Source: Agrobacterium tumefaciens
GTDB lineage: Bacteria > Pseudomonadota > Alphaproteobacteria > Rhizobiales > Rhizobiaceae
Length of the DNA stretch: 64,000 nt
Assembly (NCBI GenBank): GCA_025559845.1
Contig: CP048470.1
Span: 224,001 to 288,000 of the forward strand
Direction: 5' to 3'
Shown: one piece after another, positions 44,611-52,973 of the stretch
Position numbering within the stretch: position 1 is the first letter of the stretch
Layout of the letters: each line of letters begins with the position of its first letter
Position numbers and translations under genes: made by a program
Notes under the pieces: generated by a model
Seen by the model: the letters and a program-made list of their open reading frames with translations, nothing else
Databases searched by the model: none
Told to the model about the DNA's origin: nothing

Positions 44611-45900
44611 TTATGCAGCATTCCGGCTTCTGACGTCCTCGTAGCTTGAAGGATAAACACCGCGCCGCTGGAGGATGGGGACGACTTCGTTGACGAAGGT
44701 CTCGAGATCACCGGGCAGATAAAGTGCCGAAATCGTAAAACCATCAGCGGCTCCAGATTGCCACCACGATACGAGATGATCGGCAATTCCTTCAGGTGTC
44801 GCAATCAGGCCCGGAAGTTTCTCGACCTCGGCAAGCCCGCGCAGGGAAAGGCCATTGTCGAGGGCGACCGCACGTTTTGCCCTGACGACACCGATCGGAA
44901 TAACGCTTTGGGAGACATCGCCGAAGTCTGCAGGCGAAAGCACTTTCTCTGCATCGGTTCGCTCTAGATCGATACCGAGCAGCTTCGCCAGCCGTTCGAT
45001 GTCTTCACCTGTGACCGGCGCAGCGTCGAGCTTTTCGCGCTTGAGCGCTGCAACTTCAGCTTCTGTCGAGCGGACAATTGGCGAGATGGCAGGCATCAGA
45101 CGAGGCAGCTGGTCGCTACGACGGCCAAGAGCCTGAGCGGCCTCTCTCAACTCGGTACGGAATGCACGCGAGCCCTCAAGAGAAGCGCTCGGCGCATAAA
45201 CGTAATCCGCATACCGGGCCGCGAGCGCCACGCCGTCGCGAGACCCACCGGCCTGAACGATCTTTGGCCGGCCCCAGGAAGGAGCCGGCAGATTGAGCGG
45301 GCCTTCAACATCGAAGTGTGCGCCATGATGGTTGATCGGCCTGACGTCACCATAAAAGGGTGACTGGCCTTTTTCGCCGCCATTCCAGGGATAATGCCAA
45401 CTGTCCCACAGGCGATGGACGACATCGACAAACTCTTCGGCGCGTTCATAGCGGGCCTTGCGATCAGGCAACCCTTGCGCTGAAAAGTTTGCAGCAATCT
45501 CTGGGTGCCAGCTCGTCACCACATTCCAGCCGATGCGCCCTTTGGTGAGGAGATTGAGGCTCTGAAGCTGTCTTGCGAGCGTGTAGGGATCGCCATAGGT
45601 CGTCGACGCGGTCACAATCGCGCCGATGTCCGGTACCTGAGAGAGCACGGCCGCAAAGAGGACGAAGGGATCGAAGGTCTGTTCAGGCCGCGTGTTTTCG
45701 CTGATCAACAACTGCGGTCTGTCTGACATGAAGATATTGCTGAAAACGCCTTTGTGCGCAATGCGCGCATTTTCGACGTAGTAGTCCAGGGTGAAAATGC
45801 GATCGAGCGGCAGATCGGGGCGCTTCCAGGAATCGTTTGCCGAACCTGAAGAATTGATCCAGGCGTTGAGCTCAAGGTACTGTGTCATATGATGCCCCAT
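44611..45900 (-). CDS. FMN-dependent monooxygenase, NtaA/SnaA/DszA type
   Basis: A 429-residue luciferase-like flavin monooxygenase. The opening LELNAWINSSGSANDSWKRPD and blocks such as TGRIGWNVVTSWHPEIAANFSAQGL and RPKIVQAGGSRDGVALAARYADYVY match the NtaA/EmoA/DszA group, which uses reduced FMN from a separate reductase to cleave C-N or C-S bonds, including those of the chelators NTA and EDTA. The ATG at 45900 overlaps the preceding ATPase stop codon (TAATG); ATG 45888 with a GGGG leader is the alternative. It is the last gene of a metal-chelate-type ABC operon, so it may destroy the imported chelator. No flavin reductase gene is adjacent. Confidence 0.88.
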   Translation of the reverse strand: MGHHMTQYLELNAWINSSGSANDSWKRPDLPLDRIFTLDYYVENARIAHKGVFSNIFMSDRPQLLISENTRPEQTFDPFVLFAAVLSQVPDIGAIVTASTTYGDPYTLARQLQSLNLLTKGRIGWNVVTSWHPEIAANFSAQGLPDRKARYERAEEFVDVVHRLWDSWHYPWNGGEKGQSPFYGDVRPINHHGAHFDVEGPLNLPAPSWGRPKIVQAGGSRDGVALAARYADYVYAPSASLEGSRAFRTELREAAQALGRRSDQLPRLMPAISPIVRSTEAEVAALKREKLDAAPVTGEDIERLAKLLGIDLERTDAEKVLSPADFGDVSQSVIPIGVVRAKRAVALDNGLSLRGLAEVEKLPGLIATPEGIADHLVSWWQSGAADGFTISALYLPGDLETFVNEVVPILQRRGVYPSSYEDVRSRNAA

Positions 45901-46724
45901 TAGGCAGAAAGTTGATGGAGTGGTCGTTCAGCGTGCTGGAACAATGCCTGTTCCTTGACTTCGTCATCCTCGACGGGTCGCACACTCGGAACGCCATCGT
46001 GACGACTGACGTCAACAGGCAATCCAAAGACATTGCTCAAAACATCCGCATCGAAAACGGTGCCCGGTGAGCCGTCCGCAACCAGGCGGCCTTCCGATAT
46101 GATAACGGCTCTATTGCAAAAGCGGGCCGCGTGATTGAGATCATGAACGGCCATGAGCGCAATGCCACCAGGCCGCGCAAAATCGCGCACAAGGCGCATT
46201 GTCTCGACCTGGTAACGCAGGTCCAGCGCACTGGTTGGTTCATCAAGGAGCATCACGCGCGTTCCCTGCGCAAGTGCGCGCGCGATCATGACACGCTGCT
46301 GCTGGCCGCCGGAGAGTTCGTTGACATAGCGGTCTGCCAGATCGGACAGGCCAAGCTTGTCGATCGCCGACGTTGCAATTGCATGATCCTCATCACTGAA
46401 GCGGATACCCATGTAAGGGCTGCGCCCGAGCATCACCGCGTCGTAAACCCTCAGATCGAACGGGATTGGTGAAGACTGCGGAACATAGGCAATCCGCCGT
46501 GCCCGTTCGCGCCGCGAAAGCGCGAGCAGGTCCTCATCCCACAGTCTGACAGATCCCGCCGAAATTCCGGCTAGCCCCAGAAGCGCTTTGGTCAAAGTCG
46601 ATTTGCCCGATCCGTTCGGCCCAAGAAGTGCGCAGAAATCGCCCTGTTCAAGCTTGAACGATACGTCGTGCAGCACCTGCCTGCGGCGGTAATGCAGGCT
46701 CAGGCTTTCAACATTGAGGGTCAT
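45900..46724 (-). CDS. Metal-chelate ABC importer B, ATPase
   Basis: A 274-residue FecE/BtuD-type ATPase. Walker A is GPNGSGKST, the signature LSGGQQQRVMIARALAQG and Walker [15 protein letters not shown]. It couples to the permease gene upstream by a four-base overlap and to the monooxygenase gene downstream by a one-base overlap. It provides energy for uptake of an iron chelate, cobalamin-like or other metallophore complex through the inner membrane. Confidence 0.9.
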   Translation of the reverse strand: MTLNVESLSLHYRRRQVLHDVSFKLEQGDFCALLGPNGSGKSTLTKALLGLAGISAGSVRLWDEDLLALSRRERARRIAYVPQSSPIPFDLRVYDAVMLGRSPYMGIRFSDEDHAIATSAIDKLGLSDLADRYVNELSGGQQQRVMIARALAQGTRVMLLDEPTSALDLRYQVETMRLVRDFARPGGIALMAVHDLNHAARFCNRAVIISEGRLVADGSPGTVFDADVLSNVFGLPVDVSRHDGVPSVRPVEDDEVKEQALFQHAERPLHQLSA

Positions 46725-47803
46725 AACGTGTTCCTCTTGCGGAGAATAAGGTAGATGAACAGCGGCGCACCGACGAGTGCGACGACGATGCCAACCGGAA
46801 TGACGCGGGGTGGAAGGATCGTCCTGCCAACCGTGTCGGCGAGCAGCAAAAGCGCACCGCCCGTCACCATCGAGAACGGAAACAGGAAACGATGGTCCGA
46901 TCCGACAATGAGGCGGGCGATATGTGGACCAACCAGGCCGACAAAACCGACAACACCGATGAAGCTGACAACCAGGCTTGAGCCACTCACGGCAAGGAAG
47001 ATCAGTGAAATTCTCAGGAGATTGACGTTGACGCCGAGACTTTTCGCCGTGTCATCGCCTGCAAATGCAAGACTGTTTACCTCGCCTGCCTTCAGCTGAA
47101 AATATGGTGTCAGCACCAGGATCGTCACCGCCAGTACACCGACATGCGTCCAGCGCGCCTCGTTGACAGAACCAAACGTCCAACGCGTGATGGCCGCAAG
47201 GGCCTCGTCATTGGCGATGTATTGCAGACCTGATGTCAATGCGCTGAAGATTGCTGTTAGTGCCGTTCCAAGGAGGATCAGAACTGTGATGTTCATCGAT
47301 TTGGCCGTGGCAAGACCGAGAACAATCAGCGAGCAGGCCAACGAGAAGGCGATGGCACTGAGACTGACCGTGATGCCGACACTGGTGCCGTTGCTTTGCG
47401 CGACCAGAATGGCAACAGCAGCCCCAAAGGCCGCCGCAGGAGAGAGGCCGAGCGTATAGGGACTGACAAGCGGGTTGCGCAACAGTCCCTGCATCGCAGC
47501 GCCCGCCAGTGACAGGATGGCGCCGGCAAGGATTGCCAGGAGAACCCGCGGTAGCCTGAGGTATAGCAGAACATTTGCGATCCGCTCGTCGTCGCGTGGG
47601 AGATCGATGCCCCAGATCTTTGCGTAGGCGAGACGATATAGTTCGCCAATCCCGTAGCTCGACGTCCCCGACAAGGTTGAATAAACGGCAAGGGTGATCA
47701 ACAACACGATCGAGACAGCGATAAACAAAGCAGTCCGCCGGTGACGGCTGATGCTGTCGCGTGACAGCACCGCGCCCTTCTGGCGTGCAGAAGCGTAATT
47801 CAT
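46721..47803 (-). CDS. Metal-chelate ABC importer B, FecCD permease
   Basis: A 360-residue FecCD/BtuC-type permease with GAAMQGLLRNPLVSPYTLGLSPAAA and GVVGFVGLVGPHIARLIVGSDHRFLFP, both diagnostic. It is the only permease gene of the operon, so the channel is probably a homodimer as in BtuC, unlike systems A and C, which have two permease genes. It overlaps its neighbours by four bases on each side. Confidence 0.92.
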   Translation of the reverse strand: MNYASARQKGAVLSRDSISRHRRTALFIAVSIVLLITLAVYSTLSGTSSYGIGELYRLAYAKIWGIDLPRDDERIANVLLYLRLPRVLLAILAGAILSLAGAAMQGLLRNPLVSPYTLGLSPAAAFGAAVAILVAQSNGTSVGITVSLSAIAFSLACSLIVLGLATAKSMNITVLILLGTALTAIFSALTSGLQYIANDEALAAITRWTFGSVNEARWTHVGVLAVTILVLTPYFQLKAGEVNSLAFAGDDTAKSLGVNVNLLRISLIFLAVSGSSLVVSFIGVVGFVGLVGPHIARLIVGSDHRFLFPFSMVTGGALLLLADTVGRTILPPRVIPVGIVVALVGAPLFIYLILRKRNTL

Positions 47804-48876
47804 TGCCCCGCTGTCCCGGCCTTAACGAAATAAACCCCTTCATCGCCCTTGAACGGCACTCCGAGGAACTCCTCATCCCAGCGGCGCGCGACATCTTCCG
47901 GGCGGAAATCCTTGAATGCATCGGGATAGAGCCATGCTGCGACATAGAGCGATGTCAGAGTTTTGGCCTGTTGACCGAGATGATAGGCGTTGACGATATA
48001 GATGTCGTTGCTTTGAGACGCCTTGAGATTGGGCCAACCCGGTCTTGCCTGAAGTTCTTTCCATTCGCCATCAAAGACGTCTTTTGCCGAGCCGGTATAA
48101 TTGTTTCCGAACTCACGTATGATGAGGTCAGGGTCACGTGTCAGGATTTCCGCAGCATCGATGGGTGTCTTCCAGACTGTGCCCTGGGTATGTCCGCCCT
48201 GCCCGAAGACGACATCTTCAAATATGCTACGACCGCCACCTTTGACGATCGCTTCATAAAAGCCTGAGCCCTTTGTTGGCGTTTGATAGGCGATCTCGTT
48301 TTCGTAATAGACCGTCCTAGGGGTTAGACCTGCGGTCCGCTTCTCAATTTCGGAGTAGATATCCTTACGGAAATCCAGAACCTTCTTCGCGCCGTCTTCG
48401 CGACCGAAGATTGCCCCGAAGAGCTCGACATTTTCGTCGAAGCGATCATTGCGCCAGCCGCTCGCAACGACAACAGGAATGCCAAATGGGCTCAGTTGCC
48501 GGTTGAGTTCTTCCCATCCGCCATTCGCGTAGGAAATGACGACGTCAGGGTCTGTCTTGACGATCGCCTCGTAGTTGACCTGTCCCCATTCACCGACGTT
48601 ATAGGTGCTATCCCATTTACCGCCCGCGAGCTTGTATTGTGCAACGTCCCGCCCGGTTACGCCGACGATCTTGTCGCGAGATCCGATCGCGGCAACAATA
48701 TCGACGTTATAGCTGCCGATAATAACGGCTCGCGTGGCGGGCTTTTCGAGCTCGATCTTTCGTCCTGCTTCATCAGTCACCGTCAGGGCAGATGCTGGAA
48801 GAGCCCACATCGCCGCTGCCACTGCCGCACCGGCAACGAGGACCTTGCGACTACGTAAATAAAAAGCCGTTTTCAT
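47800..48876 (-). CDS. Metal-chelate ABC importer B, periplasmic binding protein
   Basis: A 358-residue type III solute-binding protein (BtuF/FepB class). A signal peptide of about 30 residues ends ...LPASA. The mature protein carries YEAIVKTDPDVVISYANGGWEELNRQLSPFGIPVVVASG, typical of the class. Its C-terminal half is rich in tyrosine and tryptophan, which may suit an aromatic or large chelate. A GGAGG stands just before the ATG, and a 33-base imperfect palindrome overlaps that leader. It is the first gene of the operon. No outer-membrane receptor gene is adjacent. Confidence 0.9.
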   Translation of the reverse strand: MKTAFYLRSRKVLVAGAAVAAAMWALPASALTVTDEAGRKIELEKPATRAVIIGSYNVDIVAAIGSRDKIVGVTGRDVAQYKLAGGKWDSTYNVGEWGQVNYEAIVKTDPDVVISYANGGWEELNRQLSPFGIPVVVASGWRNDRFDENVELFGAIFGREDGAKKVLDFRKDIYSEIEKRTAGLTPRTVYYENEIAYQTPTKGSGFYEAIVKGGGRSIFEDVVFGQGGHTQGTVWKTPIDAAEILTRDPDLIIREFGNNYTGSAKDVFDGEWKELQARPGWPNLKASQSNDIYIVNAYHLGQQAKTLTSLYVAAWLYPDAFKDFRPEDVARRWDEEFLGVPFKGDEGVYFVKAGTAGQ

Positions 48877-48883
48877 AAAACCT

Positions 48884-48916
48884 CCGAATAATCTACTATT
48901 TTAATAGACTATTCGG
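48884..48916. promoter_or_regulatory. Long inverted repeat at the start of operon B
   Basis: CCGAATAATCTACTA (48884-48898) faces TAGACTATTCGG at the right end (to 48916). Thirteen of the outer fifteen positions pair, with a TTT-rich centre. It begins at the ribosome binding site of the binding-protein gene and extends upstream. This may be an operator for a metal-responsive repressor or a leader hairpin that covers the ribosome binding site. It does not match the TGA-N9-TCA iron box. Confidence 0.45.
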
Positions 48917-49109
48917 TGAGCCCGATGTTTCACAGCGACAGGATGCTCGAAATTACGCCGGAACTAAAAAAATCTGCCAGAAGATACACCGAACTGTAAG
49001 ACGAACAGGCCTCTCGGTATTACTCGAGAGGCCAATCATCTTTACGGCGCATCGTCCGGCAGAATCAATCAAGAACAGAGCTTAGAAACACAGTATATAA
49101 TATTGATTT

Positions 49110-51449
49110 TTATACGGAATACCGGTTCAAAGTGGCAGCATTGACAACACCTGCAGGAGCGCCGCCCGGTTTACCGAACAGATACCCTTGAGCCTGTGCA
49201 CAACCCTCATCCACCACCATGCGATACTGGGCGTCGGTTTCAATTCCCTCCGCCGTAACAGGGAGATCGAGGCTTCGGCCGAGCCCGATCACGGCACGAA
49301 CGATAGCGCGCGCGCTTTCGTCCTCACCCATTGCGGCGATGAAGCTGCGATCGATTTTGATTTTGTCGAACGGAAAGCTCTGCAGATTGCTGAGTGAGGA
49401 GTAGCCGGTTCCAAAATCGTCCATCACGACGCCGATGCCCAGGGTCTTCAGTTGCCGCAAGATAGCAAGTGTTACGTTGCGATCCTTCAAAAGCGCGGCT
49501 TCCGTCACTTCAATTTCGAGACGCTTTGGAGGAAGTCCTGTTTGAGCCAGGATGAGGCAAACCATCTGACCGAGGTTCGCCATAGAAAACTGCAATGGAG
49601 AGACATTTACAGCGACTTTGAGATGCGAGGGCCAATGGGCTGCATGGGTACAGGCCTCGCGTAACACCCATTCCCCGAGAGGAATGATGATCCCGGTTTC
49701 CTCGGCGATCGGTATGAACTTATCCGGCGCAATGACACCGTGAACCGGATGATGCCACCGCACGAGCGCTTCATAGCCAACAACCTCGCCGCATTCGACA
49801 GACAGGATGGGCTGATAGTTCAAGATCAATTCATTGCGGCTGATTGCCAGACGAAGATCTGTCTCGAGTTGTCTGCGCTCACGGGCCTCCTTGTCCATCA
49901 CCGGATCATAGAAGGCGAGAATGCCTCGACCGCCAAGTTTAGCCCTATAGAGCGCAAGGTCAGCCGCATGCATGAGGCCTTCGAGATCGTGGCCATCCTT
50001 GGGGAAGATCGCGATGCCGATGCTGACCCCGACGGCTGCAGGATCACCAGCTGTGTTCATCCTCTCGCCGAATGTCGTTAGGATCGTTTCGGCAAGCGCC
50101 TGTGCCTGTTCGGCTTTCGTGTTGCGCGTTGTCAGGATAACGAACTCATCGCCTCCGAGACGAACCACAAGATCACCAGGTCCTGCGCACTCCTTGAAGA
50201 TACCGGCGACTGTCTTGAGAATACGGTCACCTTCCGCATGGCCGAATAGATCGTTTACGGCCTTGAAACGATCGAGATCGAGTGTGAGAAGAGCAAACCC
50301 CTGCCCGTCTGCGCAATGCTGTATCTGAAGCTGTAGCTGCTGCTGGAACATTGTTCTGTTTGCGAGGCCCGTCAGGACATCGTGACGCGCGAGATATTCG
50401 ATTTCTCTCTGCGCCTCACGGTTTTCCGTGAGGTCTCGAATGGCGAGCACTTCGCTTGGGCGCCCACGATATTCAATCGTCCTGACTGCAAGCTCGAACA
50501 CACGTGTCTTCCCGTCGACCAGTCTCGTCGCCTCAACCGGCGTCTGGCGGGACACATGCGCGGGAAGTCCGTCGATGACCTCCAGTAAGTCATCAGGATT
50601 GGCACCAATCAGGGTTGCTTCTTCGCAGGCGAGCAAATCCGCAAAGCGCGGATTGAGCTCGACGATACGACCGTTCTGTACAACGGCCAGCCCATCCAGC
50701 GACGCGTTGACGAGACCTTTGAGATCGACAAGGTAGCGATCCACCAGGGCTGCGGCAGCGGTAGCCGAAAGAACGAGAAGCGTGACACCGACAATCGCGG
50801 TAATCAGGAGCATCCGGGCGAGATCGTCGGATTCTGGTCCAGGCACTGAAGGATCGGGTGAAAGAACCGTCGCAGACATGGCCGTGAAGTGCAGTGCGCA
50901 GATCGCGACGATTGCGAGACCCGCCGCCGTTGCGACACGTTTCCACGCACTGAACCGCCCGAAGAAATGGAGCGATAGCGCAAAGCACAGCCATGCGACA
51001 ACCAGGCCACCGGCAATCTCGTCCCAGCGATAACTGACGGTCGCTGCGACATCCATGCCCGCCATGCCCACGAAGTGCATGACGGCGACAGAGACGGTAA
51101 TTGCCGATGCTGCAAGGAGAGTGCCGTACCTCGCAATTGGAAGCGCACTCAGCGCCAGCCAGAAGCCAGCAATGGCAACGACGGCAGACAGTGACGTGAA
51201 GTGGAGATCGAAACCGATCGGCACAGAGCCTTTATAGGCGAGCATTGCAACGAAATGTGTTGCCCAGACCGACAATCCGCCAACAAAAGCGGCGACAAAG
51301 ACCCAATAATGTTTACGGCCCGCCGGGCTTTCTTCCGCACGCAATAGAAGATGAAAAAACGCCAGCATTCCAAAAAGACATATGAGTGCAGCAAGGAGCA
51401 CGATCGTATGATCGTGCTGGATAACCACGCACTCTAAAACTGTGAACAT
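49110..51449 (-). CDS. MHYT-PAS-GGDEF-EAL cyclic di-GMP protein
   Basis: A 779-residue membrane sensor. An N-terminal MHYT domain with seven hydrophobic segments carries repeated H-F/M motifs (THFVAML, VMHFVGMAGM, ALHFTAMS) thought to bind copper or sense gas. A PAS region follows (about 250-350), then GGDEF (RLGGDEF intact, so synthesis is possible), then EAL. In the EAL domain the residues needed for hydrolysis are present: YEALVRW, VNVSP, EVTE, DDFGTGYSSL, KIDRSF and QGYLFGKP. There is no RxxD inhibitory site before GGDEF (GPGD at that place). The protein may both make and break cyclic di-GMP. The start at 51449 gives a standard MHYT N-terminus. Confidence 0.92.
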   Translation of the reverse strand: MFTVLECVVIQHDHTIVLLAALICLFGMLAFFHLLLRAEESPAGRKHYWVFVAAFVGGLSVWATHFVAMLAYKGSVPIGFDLHFTSLSAVVAIAGFWLALSALPIARYGTLLAASAITVSVAVMHFVGMAGMDVAATVSYRWDEIAGGLVVAWLCFALSLHFFGRFSAWKRVATAAGLAIVAICALHFTAMSATVLSPDPSVPGPESDDLARMLLITAIVGVTLLVLSATAAAALVDRYLVDLKGLVNASLDGLAVVQNGRIVELNPRFADLLACEEATLIGANPDDLLEVIDGLPAHVSRQTPVEATRLVDGKTRVFELAVRTIEYRGRPSEVLAIRDLTENREAQREIEYLARHDVLTGLANRTMFQQQLQLQIQHCADGQGFALLTLDLDRFKAVNDLFGHAEGDRILKTVAGIFKECAGPGDLVVRLGGDEFVILTTRNTKAEQAQALAETILTTFGERMNTAGDPAAVGVSIGIAIFPKDGHDLEGLMHAADLALYRAKLGGRGILAFYDPVMDKEARERRQLETDLRLAISRNELILNYQPILSVECGEVVGYEALVRWHHPVHGVIAPDKFIPIAEETGIIIPLGEWVLREACTHAAHWPSHLKVAVNVSPLQFSMANLGQMVCLILAQTGLPPKRLEIEVTEAALLKDRNVTLAILRQLKTLGIGVVMDDFGTGYSSLSNLQSFPFDKIKIDRSFIAAMGEDESARAIVRAVIGLGRSLDLPVTAEGIETDAQYRMVVDEGCAQAQGYLFGKPGGAPAGVVNAATLNRYSV

Positions 51450-51876
51450 GCCGTCTGCCCCCGCAATGAATGACGCCCACAACCGACTATAGTATTTTCT
51501 TTATTTATAAATCTCTAATATAAATTTCCGACTAGCAGACGATCATATTACGTTTTGGGACAGGTTTATTTCAAGCGCGAAGATGCGAGACAGCTTTGTC
51601 TCGGACGCGGCACACTATCCGTGGAGACGAACGACCACAGGAGAGACAGCATCCGATGTAACCGGTAGGGAGCCGGCAGCCGGCAACACGCTCCAAAAAA
51701 AAGCTGAAACTTGCTTGCTCTCTGTCGGCATGGAGATCGCTGGTTTCATGCGTTTGACTGGATGGTTCCTTGCCGGGTTGTTCAAGAGAGCCGGGACGCT
51801 CTTCTGCTTCATGCCGACAGCGCTCATTGTGCTCCGCGATGTTGCGCTGACCACCAACCTGATGTCTGGTTCAGGG

Positions 51877-52035
51877 TTATCGAGAAATCAGTTTTTGCCC
51901 AATGGCTACGCCTAAAAAGCTTCCGATCGCTGCTGCGACTGCCGTAGCCCAATAGGACGCATCAAAGCTTTGAACGCCCCAAACACAAAGTCCCCCAGAT
52001 AATCCTCCAATGAGCGCAGGATAATACTCTTTCAT
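51877..52035 (-). CDS. 52-residue membrane protein
   Basis: A small open frame with AGAGGTGG six bases before its ATG. It encodes 52 residues starting MKEYYPALIGGLSGGLCVWG and ending GQKLISR. Two short hydrophobic stretches are rich in glycine and alanine (about 7-20 and 29-46), the pattern of a small glycine-zipper membrane peptide or hairpin. I do not recognise it. A 110-codon frame on the opposite strand (51583-51915) partly overlaps but looks non-coding. Confidence 0.5.
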   Translation of the reverse strand: MKEYYPALIGGLSGGLCVWGVQSFDASYWATAVAAAIGSFLGVAIGQKLISR

Positions 52036-52973
52036 ATCCACCTCTCACGCGGCCGAATTTGGTCGCCTTCGAGGATATACTAACCCGGCCGCCGCATAGG
52101 TGCAAAACGTGAGGCTTCCCACGAAAAGCTACTCGGTCGTGGCGGCCCCCCGACACGGCAGTGTTTCGCACTTTCGTGCGAATAGAGAGAAGTGTCTCGC
52201 GTTGAAGACCCGTTGTTCCTGAGGCAACCCGCGCTTCCAATCAGCGCCGAAGGGTTTGCCGGAGGAACCTTATACGTTCGCTACAACTCGCGGCCCTATC
52301 AAGCCTGTCAACACAGGCTTTGTAACTGTCGATCGCAATACCTTCCACCACGTGCTGTAGGAACTACCCCATACTGCAAATAGGACACCAAGAGCCATGC
52401 GGTTAAGCGGTGATCCTGTGACTGCGTGAGTGCGTTATTTTACCACTGCGCGCCTGCTACGATTTGCCGTTGTGCTGCTGCGCCACCGAGCGACAGTTCG
52501 GCTCAAACACATCCTCAACTCCTCAAACAGATTGCTCGAAACGAGGCAAAAGTCCCTTAGAGCTTGAGCGAAGCGTGGGGTCGAATGTGAAATGCTGGCA
52601 CGTCTGTACGCGCCGGTGGTCATTCCGGTCGCTCTCGGCTCTTGGTCGGCCCCTGAGGTATCACAGCGCTCGACCTGAGACAGGCCATCCCGATCGAAGG
52701 CTTCGCTTGCTGACCGTCCACCTCCCTCACCCTGCCGCTCCAATGCGGCCTCGCCTCTTAAGGTGGTTTTGCTATTCCCGAATTCTAGCGGTCAGCAAAT
52801 CACCGCAAGAAGCGAGTTTAGAATGGCGAGGTGAAGATGGCAGGAAATGAAGAATGTATACTTCGCCACCAGACCCCTCCAAAATCAGGACTGCGCAGAA
52901 CAGGAAAAGAGGCAGAACCCACCTTCGGGCGCTGCCTCTTGAGTGACACATAATCGTGTTTCGTCCAGCAAAG
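52036..52973. other. 938-base region without a supported gene
   Basis: Frames at 52464-52850 (plus) and 52435-52743 (minus) exist, but their products are rich in Arg, Ser, Cys and Pro, lack ribosome binding sites and resemble no family I know. A perfect eight-base hairpin, AAGCCTGT-CAAC-ACAGGCTT, lies at 52301-52320, and the receptor-C terminator at 52907-52940. The composition is less ordered than in neighbouring genes. The region may hold remnants of a decayed gene, but nothing was identified. Confidence 0.4.
52907..52940 (-). terminator. Rho-independent terminator of receptor C gene
   Basis: CTGCCTCTT and AAGAGGCAG form a perfect nine-base stem (52932-52940 with 52907-52915), with an inner CCC/GGG helix. 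On the minus strand the stem runs into CTTTTCC. It begins about 34 bases past the TonB receptor stop codon. Confidence 0.75.

Noticed and set aside
48917..48932. TGA-N10-TCA upstream of operon B
   Set aside because: The spacer is ten bases, not nine, so it does not fit the iron box.
51583..51915. Plus-strand open frame of 110 codons
   Set aside because: No ribosome binding site, composition not protein-like, and it overlaps a better supported short gene on the other strand.
52464..52850. Open frame in the gene-poor region, with an antisense partner at 52435-52743
   Set aside because: Products are rich in Arg, Ser, Cys and Pro, no start signal is visible and no family is recognisable.
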